From contig NZ_CP101283.1 of assembly GCF_024298925.1 (NCBI RefSeq), positions 682,001 through 746,000 of the forward strand: a stretch of 64,000 nucleotides of DNA, in the 5' to 3' direction. Positions within the stretch are counted from its first letter, which is position 1. Each line of letters opens with the position of its first letter. The translations under genes and the position numbers were made by a program. Below the pieces are notes generated by a model. The model was not told the DNA's origin. It saw only the letters and a program-made list of their open reading frames with translations, and ran no database searches. The stretch is from Phenylobacterium sp. LH3H17. Its GTDB lineage: Bacteria; Pseudomonadota; Alphaproteobacteria; Caulobacterales; Caulobacteraceae. This document shows, one piece after another, positions 10,464 through 17,874 of this stretch.

Positions 10464-10677
10464 GGAAAATCCCCTCATATCTAGCGGACTTTCGGGTCGC
10501 TCAGCGCAAGCGTGCGCGAGACCGTCCGCCCCTCCGACCTACAGATAGGTGCGGGTCGTTCCGGGCGTAAGGCCACGGTTTGGGAGAAACCGACGGCCCT
10601 GAAAATCCGACTGCTCAACTCAGGTATTACTAGACCTGGATGGGGGCGGCATCAAGGCGACCGGGACGCAAGCTTTC

Positions 10678-11682
10678 TCACAGCGCTGAGAGAAGCGCTT
10701 CCAGCGTGGCCATGTCAGGCGGCGGCGGGCTTTCGAACCTCAGGGTTTCGCCCGTCACCGGGTGGACGAAGCCCAGGACTGCGGCGTGGAGCGCCTGGCG
10801 GGTCAGTGCCGCTTGAGCCATCGCCTCCCGCACGGGGGCCGCGGGCGGGCCGGAGCCGTAGGTCGGATCGCCGAGGCAGGGCGAGCCCTTCGAGGCCATG
10901 TGGACGCGGATCTGATGGGTGCGGCCGGTCTCGAGCCGGCATGAAACCCGCGCGGCGAGGGGCTTTTCGGCAGGGCCGAAGGTGCGCTCCACGACATAGT
11001 GGGTGATGGCCTCGCGCCCGCCGGTCTTCAGCACCGCCATCTTCTTGCGATCGCTGCTGGAACGGCCCAGGCGGGTGACGATCGTCCCCTTGGCCGGCTG
11101 CGGCGCGCCGCGGACCAGGGCCACATAGGCCCGATCGATGTCGTGAGCGGCGAACAGGGCCGATAGGCCCTGGTGGGCGGCGTCGGTCTTGGCGGCCACC
11201 AGGATCCCCGAGGTCTCCTTGTCGATGCGGTGGACGATGCCCGGCCGGACCACCCCGCCGATCCCCGACAGGCTCGCCCCGCAATGGGCCAGCAGGGCAT
11301 TGACCAGGGTGCCGGTCTCATTGCCCGGCGCCGGGTGGGCGGCCATGCCGGCCGGCTTGTCCACCACGATCAGGTAGGCGTCCTCGTAGAGCACTCTCAG
11401 CGGGATGGCTTCGGGCTGTGGGTCGGCCGGCAGGGGCGGGGGGATCAGCAGGCGGTAGTCGCCAGCCTGGGCCTTGGCCGAGGCGTCGGACAGCGTGGTC
11501 CCGTCGCGGCTGACCTGGCCCTGGGCGAGCAGGGCCTGGATGCGCGCCCGCGACAGGTCGGGCAGGGCTTCGGCCAGGGTCTTGTCGAGGCGTCCTCCGG
11601 CCTGTTCGGCGGTCAGGGTCACCCGTCGCGCCGAGGCGTCCTCGAAGGCGATCTCCTCGTCTTCGGGATCGGGGATCGTCAC
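10678..11682 (-). CDS. rluD: RluA/RluD-family 23S rRNA pseudouridine synthase
   Basis: A 334-residue enzyme converting uridine to pseudouridine in large-subunit rRNA. An N-terminal S4 RNA-binding domain (about residues 20-85, GGRLDKTLAEALPDLSRARIQ) precedes the catalytic domain. The family motif with the catalytic Asp is HRIDKETSGI, D154. The C-terminal RLETGRTHQIRVHMASKG and GDPTYG are also characteristic. The S4 plus RluA architecture points to RluD or RluC type; RluD is the better guess by length and motif. The GTG start overlaps the preceding HTH gene by four bases (GTGA). Confidence 0.9.
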   Translation of the reverse strand: MTIPDPEDEEIAFEDASARRVTLTAEQAGGRLDKTLAEALPDLSRARIQALLAQGQVSRDGTTLSDASAKAQAGDYRLLIPPPLPADPQPEAIPLRVLYEDAYLIVVDKPAGMAAHPAPGNETGTLVNALLAHCGASLSGIGGVVRPGIVHRIDKETSGILVAAKTDAAHQGLSALFAAHDIDRAYVALVRGAPQPAKGTIVTRLGRSSSDRKKMAVLKTGGREAITHYVVERTFGPAEKPLAARVSCRLETGRTHQIRVHMASKGSPCLGDPTYGSGPPAAPVREAMAQAALTRQALHAAVLGFVHPVTGETLRFESPPPPDMATLEALLSAL

Positions 11683-12590
11683 CCTTGCAGGTGTCCGCCT
11701 GAACTCAGGCCCTTGGAAAGGCTGTTGGCCCAGCTCGACAGCAGGAACATCTCGCCGGTGCCGGCCGCGGCCGGGCCTGGTCCGATGTCGCGGATCAGGT
11801 GGTCATGCATCGCCTGGCTCACCGTCTCATCGGTGGCGGCGGTGTCGCGGGTCAGCAGCTCGGCATATTCGGCGTTGTCGGCCTCGACGTCGCCGCTGAG
11901 GTCGCCCAGCCGCTCCAGCACCACAGGATAGGCCGAGGGCGTGCGCGCGGCGTTCAGCGCGGCGGCCAGGATCAGGCCGTCCAGTTGCACGGCCTTGTGG
12001 AGGGACACGCCGTTGAAGATCAGGAACACCGGGGTCTGGCCGACCGTGTCGAACAGGATGGCGAAGAGCTGGCCCTCGACGGGCAGCATCCAGCCGTCGA
12101 ACAGCAGGCCCGAGCCCCCCATCTTGAATTCCAACAGTCCTTCCGCGCCGCGGCGGATCATTCCGTAGTCGTGGAAGATCTTCCCGGGCATGGCGATGGA
12201 GGGTCGGGTGCTGCGCCAGAAACCCTCATAGGTCGCAGCGCGGCGCTCGGTGACCATGCGCACCAGGTCGAGGCCCGGCAGCGGCAGGCCCACATGCTGG
12301 CCGTTGGCCTTGGCCAGCACCGCGTGGCCGTTGGTCGGCTCCAGGCCGAACACCCGCGCCAGGCCGTCAATGTCGCGATCCCAGTCCAGCATGGTGAAGC
12401 CGTCGCGCTTGGTGGCCACCAGCTTGGTGAGGTTCTCAAGGTTGTGCGCCGAAGGCGTCACGGCGCCGGAAGCCCAACGGCCCACGAGCGACTTGTCGAC
12501 CCCAAGGTCCGCGGCGAGACGCCCCCGACTCATGGAGAGCGCCTTCAAGACCAGGTCGAGTTTCTCTGAGAAAGGCGTGGAGACGTGCAT
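11679..12590 (-). CDS. HTH (XRE-like) domain protein of unknown function
   Basis: A 303-residue soluble protein. The N-terminal 60 residues form a lambda-repressor-type helix-turn-helix (SRGRLAADLGVDKSLVGRWASG). The remaining roughly 230 residues resemble no family I can name, although they contain a compact segment around residues 130-230 that could be a sensory domain. The gene lies directly upstream of, and overlaps by four bases, the pseudouridine synthase gene. An array of 11-bp repeats lies 52-106 bp upstream of its start and could be its own operator. A transcriptional regulator is likely; its ligand is unknown. Confidence 0.75.
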   Translation of the reverse strand: MHVSTPFSEKLDLVLKALSMSRGRLAADLGVDKSLVGRWASGAVTPSAHNLENLTKLVATKRDGFTMLDWDRDIDGLARVFGLEPTNGHAVLAKANGQHVGLPLPGLDLVRMVTERRAATYEGFWRSTRPSIAMPGKIFHDYGMIRRGAEGLLEFKMGGSGLLFDGWMLPVEGQLFAILFDTVGQTPVFLIFNGVSLHKAVQLDGLILAAALNAARTPSAYPVVLERLGDLSGDVEADNAEYAELLTRDTAATDETVSQAMHDHLIRDIGPGPAAAGTGEMFLLSSWANSLSKGLSSGGHLQG

Positions 12591-12641
12591 GACGTCCCTA
12601 TGATTCCACAGCTGCGCTGAAATGCAACGTCACATGCAACT

Positions 12642-12696
12642 GTTGCGCAACCGTGTGCAACCCGTTGCGCGATTGTTGTGCGACCGTTGCGCAGGG
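12642..12696. repeat. Five tandem 11-bp repeats (consensus GTTGCGCAACC)
   Basis: Copies begin at 12642, 12653, 12664, 12675 and 12686, exactly 11 bp apart. The first contains the perfect palindrome GTTGCGCAAC and the others deviate by a few bases. Related half-sites (GCAAC or GTTGCGCA) occur just outside at 12624, 12636 and 12711-12725. The spacing is close to one helical turn, so the sites face the same side of the DNA. The array lies in the 237-bp gap between the HTH gene and a small secreted-peptide gene and looks like an operator cluster. Confidence 0.7.
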
Positions 12697-12827
12697 TTGA
12701 TTTCGGGGCTGCAACCGTTGCGCACGCCGTCGCGCGCCGCTGCACCTGCGCGCTGTCGTCGCACCCATCTACACATCGTCTCGACGAAACGGCGGCGCAG
12801 ACCGCCGGCATCGGAAGGAAGCGGACG

Positions 12828-13013
12828 ATGAAGTACTTGCCCTTGGCCATGGCGGTCGCCTGCCTCGTCGGCGCGTTGACCGTGATCAATGTCGCGCCTG
12901 CCCAGCCAGAGTTCACTTCCGTCACCAACGATGTTTCGAAAGCCACTCCCGCGGCCACTGCCGTGGGTAGAGCCGAAATCAGGACTGCGGACCCGGCCAA
13001 GACGCCGGGGTGA
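12828..13013 (+). CDS. Small exported hypothetical protein (61 aa)
   Basis: The product starts with a charged residue and a hydrophobic stretch (MKYLPLAMAVACLVGALTVI), consistent with a signal peptide or a single membrane anchor. About 40 polar, Ala/Thr-rich residues without recognisable motifs follow. A good ribosome binding site (GGAAGGAAG) sits seven to eight bases before the ATG. No homologous family is recognised. It lies downstream of the 11-bp repeat array and may be controlled from it. Confidence 0.5.
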   Translation: MKYLPLAMAVACLVGALTVINVAPAQPEFTSVTNDVSKATPAATAVGRAEIRTADPAKTPG

Positions 13014-13257
13014 CGCCCTCGGGCCTAGAGCAGTTCTGCGGTGATCCGGTACCCCACGACGGATCATCATCACCGGAGGCGACGGCGGGGCCTAGCGCCA
13101 CCGCGGGCGTCGTCGTCGTCCTCCGCGTGTCCCGATTGAACCGATCGGGGCGGTATTCGAAGGCGCCGATATCCTGGGGGGTGTCGGCGCGGAGCGGATC
13201 GACGGCGCGCCATGCGCCGCTTGCACGGGCGCCGCTCGTGACCGACCCCGACATCAA
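13014..13257 (-). pseudogene. Possible C-terminal remnant of a beta-helix (choice-of-anchor type) surface protein
   Basis: On the minus strand one frame reads PLRADTPQDIGAFEYRP. The DIGAFEY string is typical of the last turn of extracellular parallel beta-helix proteins with a choice-of-anchor Q tail. The frame is short, lacks the preceding helix repeats, and its end overlaps the small gene at 12828-13013. It is therefore best read as decay. The rest of the 326-bp gap 13014-13339 holds no gene I can support; it contains CTAGAGCAG and CCGATTGAACCG fragments that resemble pieces of a short palindromic element. Confidence 0.25.
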
Positions 13258-13339
13258 ACACCGAGTCAGCCTTCGGTTCGCCGAGGTCTGGTCCGGGGAG
13301 CCCAGGCCATGGGGGTGGCTGTCGGGTTCCCCGGATTTT

Positions 13340-13645
13340 CTATTTGGTCGCCTCTTCCTCGCGGCCGGTGATCGAGCCCTCGGTGAACAGGTATTCCTTG
13401 AGCTGGGCGTCGAACTCGCCGTCGTTCCGCCGGATCCATTCGAGCGCCATCGAGGCGTGCTCGATTTCCTCGCGGGCGTTATGCAGCAGGATCTTCTTCA
13501 GCTCGGGATCGTCGCAGTCGTCGGCCCGTTGGCGGTACCGGTCCACCGCCTCGAGCTCCTCGATCAGGGAGGAGATGGCGTAGTGCATATTGAGAGTCCG
13601 GGGAGACAATCTCTCGCGCGGGACATGCAGGCCTTCGCTGGACAT
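13340..13645 (-). CDS. Encapsulated-ferritin-like (EncFtn family) ferroxidase, without encapsulin tag
   Basis: A 101-residue two-helix ferritin-like protein. It matches the encapsulated ferritin family known from Rhodospirillum rubrum. The iron-binding pattern is preserved: EELEAVDRYRQR in helix 1, EEIEHASMALEWIRRND in helix 2 and a C-terminal LFTEG. Such proteins form ring-shaped decamers that oxidise ferrous iron and normally pass it into an encapsulin shell. Here the C-terminus ends in REEEATK, with no hydrophobic cargo-loading peptide, and no shell gene is adjacent. The Trp of the entry site in R. rubrum is Arg here. The ATG at 13645 follows AGGAGG; upstream in-frame residues are not family-like. 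Confidence 0.8.
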   Translation of the reverse strand: MSSEGLHVPRERLSPRTLNMHYAISSLIEELEAVDRYRQRADDCDDPELKKILLHNAREEIEHASMALEWIRRNDGEFDAQLKEYLFTEGSITGREEEATK

Positions 13646-13712
13646 GTGGGCGTCATCCTCCTTCACTAGGTTCGGTTCGAGCTTAGCTGGAATGCATGAG
13701 GGTGCGAACGGG

Positions 13713-15380
13713 ATGCGGATCGATCGACGTCGGGCGCTAGCCCTGTTGGGTCTTGGGGCTGCGGCGACGCCCGTCATGGCGCAGGGCGCCTATTCCGGGG
13801 CGGTGGAATTCAAGCATGGCGTGGCCTCGGGCGATCCCCTGGCCGACCGGGTGATTCTGTGGACCCGGATCACCCCGGCCGATCCCGCCGCCGGAGCGAT
13901 CGCCTATCGCTGGAAGCTGAACCCCATCGACCGCCGTGCCGGCGGCGCCAAATCCGGGGAGGGCACGACCGGTCCCGGCCGCGACTGGACGGCCAAGGTC
14001 GACGTGACCGGGCTGGACGCGGGCCGATCATACACCTTCGAGTTCGAGGCCAATGGCGTCACCTCGCCCATGGGCCGCACGCGGACCCTGCCAAGCGGAC
14101 CCACCAAGGACGTGGTCCTGGCCGTGGCCTCCTGCACCCTCTACCCGAACGGCTACTTCAACGCCTATGACGCCATCGCCAAGCTGCCGCGGGTCGACGC
14201 CGTGCTGCACCTGGGCGACTACATCTACGAGTATGGCGGCCCAGGCTCCTACGGCATGAACTCCGCGGTGGCCGGGGAGCGGCCGCACGATCCGCCGCAC
14301 GAGATCCTCACCCTAGCCGACTACCGGACCCGTCACGCCCAGTACAAGTCCGACCCCATGTCACAGGCGGCCCACGCCAGGGCGCCCTGGATCGTGGTCT
14401 GGGACGACCACGAGACGGCGAACGACAGCTTCTCCGACGGCGCCCAGAACCACAGTCCCGACATCGAGGGCGACTGGGCAGAACGCAAGGCGCGCGCGGT
14501 GAAGGTCTATTACGAGTGGATGCCGATCCGCGAGCCGGCCGACGGCGGCCCGGCCATCCATCGCAGCTTCCAGTTCGGCGATCTCGCCAGCCTGTTCATG
14601 CTAGAGACCCGGCTGACCGCGCGCGTGAAGCAACTGAGCTATGACCGCGACCTGCCCGAGCCCGGCGGCCCTGCCGAGGTGGTGGCCTTCAAGGCCAGGC
14701 TCGCCGATCCGGCCCGGATGATGATGAGCCCGGCCCAGGAGGCCTGGCTGGGGACCGCACTGAAGGACTCGGTGAAGGCCGGCCGCGCCTGGCAGGTCCT
14801 CGGCAACGAGGTGGTGATGGGCCGGCTGATGGCGCCCAGCCTCAAGAAGGAGCTGGGCGAGGCCAAGCTGGCCGAGGTGATGGCCAAGGAGACCCCCAAT
14901 GGCCGTACCCGCCTTCAGCGCCTGGAACGCCTGGCGGGGCTCGGCCTGCCCTACGGCCTGGACATGTGGGACGGCTATCCCGCCGCCCGCGAGCGGCTGT
15001 ACGGACTGGTCAAGGACGCGGGCGCTCACGCCATCGTGCTGTCGGGCGACAGCCACGCCTTCTGGGCCAATGAACTGCACGACGATGGCGGCGAGCGGCG
15101 GGCGGTGGAGTTCGGGACCACAGGGATCACCAGTCCCGGCGGCGGCGACGCCATCAAGTCCTTTTCGGTCGGCGACGTGTTCGCCGCGGCCAATTCGGAG
15201 GTCGTGTTCAGCGACCAGGCCGCCAAGGGCTTCGTCCTGCTGACCCTGACCCGCGACGAGGCCAAGGCGGAGCTGGTGGCGGTCTCGACCATCCTGGCGA
15301 AGACCTACGAGACACGGGCGGTGAAGACCTTCCGGGTGAAGCGCGAGGCCAGCGGAGTGTCGGCGCTGAGCGAAGCCTAG
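13713..15380 (+). CDS. phoD: Alkaline phosphatase D (PhoD-like phosphodiesterase), Tat-exported
   Basis: A 555-residue secreted metallo-phosphatase. The N-terminus RRRALALLGLG followed by AQG resembles a twin-arginine signal peptide, as in Bacillus PhoD. After a beta-rich N-terminal domain the catalytic domain shows ASCTLYPNG, HLGDYIYEYGG, WDDHETANDSF and SGDSHAFWA, which supply the Fe/Ca ligands. The enzyme hydrolyses phosphodiesters and monoesters in the periplasm to scavenge phosphate. The ATG at 13713 has GAGGG about ten bases upstream; an in-frame ATG at 13692 would add seven residues. No Pho box was recognised upstream. Confidence 0.93.
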   Translation: MRIDRRRALALLGLGAAATPVMAQGAYSGAVEFKHGVASGDPLADRVILWTRITPADPAAGAIAYRWKLNPIDRRAGGAKSGEGTTGPGRDWTAKVDVTGLDAGRSYTFEFEANGVTSPMGRTRTLPSGPTKDVVLAVASCTLYPNGYFNAYDAIAKLPRVDAVLHLGDYIYEYGGPGSYGMNSAVAGERPHDPPHEILTLADYRTRHAQYKSDPMSQAAHARAPWIVVWDDHETANDSFSDGAQNHSPDIEGDWAERKARAVKVYYEWMPIREPADGGPAIHRSFQFGDLASLFMLETRLTARVKQLSYDRDLPEPGGPAEVVAFKARLADPARMMMSPAQEAWLGTALKDSVKAGRAWQVLGNEVVMGRLMAPSLKKELGEAKLAEVMAKETPNGRTRLQRLERLAGLGLPYGLDMWDGYPAARERLYGLVKDAGAHAIVLSGDSHAFWANELHDDGGERRAVEFGTTGITSPGGGDAIKSFSVGDVFAAANSEVVFSDQAAKGFVLLTLTRDEAKAELVAVSTILAKTYETRAVKTFRVKREASGVSALSEA

Positions 15381-15405
15381 CGCCGCTCCAGGGCCTCGAC
15401 GACGC

Positions 15406-15804
15406 TCAAGGCTTGTCCTTCAGCTTGCCGTTCTCGACCACCCGGTAGAAGCAGGTGCGCGCGCCGGTGTGGCAGGTCCCGCCGTCCCCCTCGGGGGTCA
15501 CCTTGAGCAGGATGGTGTCCTGGTCGCAGTCGATGCGGATCTCCTCGACGAGCTGGATCTGGCCGCTGGTGGCGCCCTTGTGCCAGAGCTCGTTGCGGGA
15601 GCGGCTGAAATAGTGGACTTCGCCGGTGGCCAGGGTCCGCTCCAGGGCCTTGGCGTTCATATAGGCGAGCATCAGCACCTCGCCGGTCTCGGCGTGGACG
15701 GCGATGGCCGGGATCAGCCCGGCGGCGTCGAACCGAGGGGCGAGGACGTCGCCTTTTTCAAGGATGTCCTTGGTGCTGGCGGTGGGGAAGAGCGGCTGTT
15801 TCAT
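15406..15804 (-). CDS. hisI: Phosphoribosyl-AMP cyclohydrolase
   Basis: A 132-residue enzyme of histidine biosynthesis that opens the adenine ring of phosphoribosyl-AMP. Conserved features are the MLAYMNAKAL stretch, HYFSRSRNELWHKGATSG, the metal-binding DCDQDT and GGTCHTGARTCFY with the paired cysteines. It is the stand-alone HisI form, not fused to the HisE pyrophosphohydrolase. It is separated from other his genes and converges with phoD. Confidence 0.97.
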   Translation of the reverse strand: MKQPLFPTASTKDILEKGDVLAPRFDAAGLIPAIAVHAETGEVLMLAYMNAKALERTLATGEVHYFSRSRNELWHKGATSGQIQLVEEIRIDCDQDTILLKVTPEGDGGTCHTGARTCFYRVVENGKLKDKP

Positions 15805-15867
15805 GCCTTGCTATAGCCCTGGTTGCGGGCGAGGGGGAGGCGAACCGTTCGAGCGCGCGAGAGTAGC

Positions 15868-17061
15868 ATGACCGCCAGCCGTAGAACCGTGATCGCCGCC
15901 GCCGCGGCCCTGGCGCTTCCCAGCCTGGTTTCAGCGGCGCCAAAGAAGCCCAAGCCACCCAAGCCCTGCGCGGCGCGGGTCGCCTATGGCGGGCCGCCGC
16001 TACGCGCCCTGCTCGGCGCCTGGCAGTTCGACGCGGCGGCCAGGGCCGGAAGCTCGCGGCTGGCGCCGGTGACCAGCGACAGGCTCGAGGCGGCCTTCGA
16101 ACAGGCGGCCGCCAAGATGCAGACCAAGGCGCTCACCGCCGCCCTGGCGACCGCCGACGGCTCGATCTGGACCCAGACCCTGGCGGGGAAACCCGGCGAA
16201 CCCCTGCCCAGCCGCTTCTTCTGGGCCAGCGTCGGCAAGGCCTACACCGCCACGGCGATCCTGCAGATGGTCGAGGAGGGCAAGCTCAGCCTGGACTCCA
16301 CGCTGGACCGCTGGGCGCCGGAGGCGAGGAACGCCGCCTGGATCACGGTGGAGGACCTGCTCGGTCACACCGGCGGGCTCTACAGCTTCCAGAACGATCC
16401 CGCCCTGCGCGCCGAGCCCGGCTACAAGCCGCCCGAGCGGTTGCTGGCGGCCGCCGCCGCCCAGCCGGCCAACTTCTGCCCTGGCGCGGCCTGGAGCTAC
16501 AGCAACACCGGCTATGTCCACCTGGGCCGGATCATCGAGGCGGTGGACGGCAAGCCCTATCATGAGGCCATGCGGGTTCGGATCGTCCATCGGCTGGATC
16601 TGCGCGAGACCGACATCCTGGCCCCGCGCCAGGTCGTGACCGGCATGGCGCCCCTGGCCCCCAGCGAGCCGCCCGGCGGAACCGACGACGACGTCACCAC
16701 GCCCTATGCGGCCGGCGCGGTGGCGGCCTCGGCGGGCGACGCGGTGAAATTCTGGCGCGCGATGATGTCCGACCGGCTGCACGGCGCGGAACAGACCCGG
16801 CGGCGGTTCATGCGGCTCTATCCGATGACCGGTGTCGGCCCGGCCCACTACGGCCTGGGCGTCATGGTCAGCGACCTGGCCGCCGGCGATCCGCGCGCGA
16901 CGGACACCTGGCTTGGCCACGCGGGCGGCCTGCCGGGTGCGAAGGCCGTGATCGCCTATTCGCTGGAGACGCAGGCCTATGTGGCCGTGGCGCTGACGGG
17001 CGAGGGCTCGCCCGAGGCCACGGCCAACCTGCTGCTGTCGACCCTTCCGAAGAAGGCCTAG
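15868..17061 (+). CDS. Serine beta-lactamase-fold hydrolase (class C / DD-peptidase-like), secreted
   Basis: A 397-residue protein with a signal peptide (SRRTVIAAAAALALPSLVSAA) and a basic Pro/Lys linker. The catalytic SxxK is SVGK (ASVGKAYTATAILQM), the YxN is YSN (WSYSNTGYVHLG), and the third motif is HAGG. The family includes AmpC, DD-carboxypeptidases and EstB-type esterases, and this group of sequences is usually esterase- or peptidase-like, so antibiotic resistance should not be assumed. An in-frame start at 15823 would lack the signal peptide at the N-terminus. The stop codon overlaps the folE stop within CTAG. Confidence 0.85.
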   Translation: MTASRRTVIAAAAALALPSLVSAAPKKPKPPKPCAARVAYGGPPLRALLGAWQFDAAARAGSSRLAPVTSDRLEAAFEQAAAKMQTKALTAALATADGSIWTQTLAGKPGEPLPSRFFWASVGKAYTATAILQMVEEGKLSLDSTLDRWAPEARNAAWITVEDLLGHTGGLYSFQNDPALRAEPGYKPPERLLAAAAAQPANFCPGAAWSYSNTGYVHLGRIIEAVDGKPYHEAMRVRIVHRLDLRETDILAPRQVVTGMAPLAPSEPPGGTDDDVTTPYAAGAVAASAGDAVKFWRAMMSDRLHGAEQTRRRFMRLYPMTGVGPAHYGLGVMVSDLAAGDPRATDTWLGHAGGLPGAKAVIAYSLETQAYVAVALTGEGSPEATANLLLSTLPKKA

Positions 17062-17687
17062 CGGTTCACGAAATCCAGGAAGCGCTGGCGCAGGGTCGCG
17101 TCGGTCTTGAACACCCCGGTGAACTGGGTGGTGATGGTGGTCACGTGGCGGTGGTGGACGCCGCGGGTGGTCATGCACTGGTGGGCCGCGTCGATCAGCA
17201 CGGCGACGCCGGCGGGACGCAGGCTGTCGGTGATGGCGTCGGCGATCTGCTGGGTCATGGTCTCCTGGGTCTGGAGACGGCGGGCGAAGATCTCGACCAC
17301 CTTGGCCAGCTTGGAGATACCCACAACCCGGTTCGTCGGCATGTAGGCCACGTAGGCCTTGCCCAGGAACGGGGCCATGTGGTGCTCGCAGTGGCTCTCC
17401 ACCTCGATCTCGCGCAGCATGACGATGTCGTCATAGCCCTGCACGTCCTCGAAGGTGCGCGACAGCTCCTTGGCGGGGTCGAGGTTGTAGCCTTCGAACC
17501 ATTCGCCATAGGCGTCGACCACACGCTTGGGGGTGTCGATCACGCCTTCGCGGCGCGGATCGTCGCCGGCCCATGCGATCAGCGTGCGCACGGCCTCCAT
17601 AGCCTCTTCGCGCGTCGGGCGCTTCACGGCTTCAAGATCAAGATCGGCGCCGCCGATCAGGGTTCGGTCGCGGATAGGAGCGTCCAT
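17058..17687 (-). CDS. folE: GTP cyclohydrolase I
   Basis: A 209-residue homodecameric enzyme converting GTP to dihydroneopterin triphosphate at the start of folate synthesis. Zinc and substrate residues are in ESHCEHHMAPF, in VVGISKLAKVVEIFARRLQTQE and in HQCMTTRGVHH. The ATG at 17687 gives the expected length; a longer frame adds an implausible N-terminus. It is divergent from cysS. A 7-bp hairpin lies in its 5' leader (17721-17738). Confidence 0.97.
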   Translation of the reverse strand: MDAPIRDRTLIGGADLDLEAVKRPTREEAMEAVRTLIAWAGDDPRREGVIDTPKRVVDAYGEWFEGYNLDPAKELSRTFEDVQGYDDIVMLREIEVESHCEHHMAPFLGKAYVAYMPTNRVVGISKLAKVVEIFARRLQTQETMTQQIADAITDSLRPAGVAVLIDAAHQCMTTRGVHHRHVTTITTQFTGVFKTDATLRQRFLDFVNR

Positions 17688-17720
17688 GTGTGAGCGGTTC
17701 TTTCCCGGGCCTGAGTTGCG

Positions 17721-17738
17721 CCGGGACGATGGTCCCGG
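17721..17738. promoter_or_regulatory. Hairpin in the folE-cysS divergent region
   Basis: CCGGGAC at 17721-17727 and GTCCCGG at 17732-17738 form a perfect 7-bp inverted repeat with a 4-nt loop. It lies 34 bp upstream of the folE start codon and could be an operator or a leader structure. No run of T follows in either direction, so it is not a terminator. Confidence 0.3.
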
Positions 17739-17874
17739 AATGACGCGTGTCACCCATCTACGTACGGTGAAGCCCCGCGGATGCTGACCGTGGCTTCCCG
17801 TCGTCCCGATCTGTATATGGGGCCAAGACCAAGTCCGGCAACCGTTACCCCGCGTCACTTTTAAAAAGCTTCAC

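Noticed and set aside
10464..10677. Sigma-32 promoter for rpoH autoregulation
   Set aside because: CTTG-like and CCCCCAT-like elements are present, but their spacing (about 4 or 20 bp) does not fit a usable promoter.
12642..12696. CRISPR array or replication iterons
   Set aside because: The repeats are contiguous 11-mers without spacers, and no rep, cas or partition genes are close.
13014..13339. Functional gene in the 326-bp gap
   Set aside because: Frames are short, overlap neighbours and lack ribosome sites; only a decayed motif is visible.
15868..17061. Antibiotic resistance beta-lactamase
   Set aside because: The fold motifs fit, but the family is broad and mostly esterases or peptidases; nothing shows beta-lactam hydrolysis.
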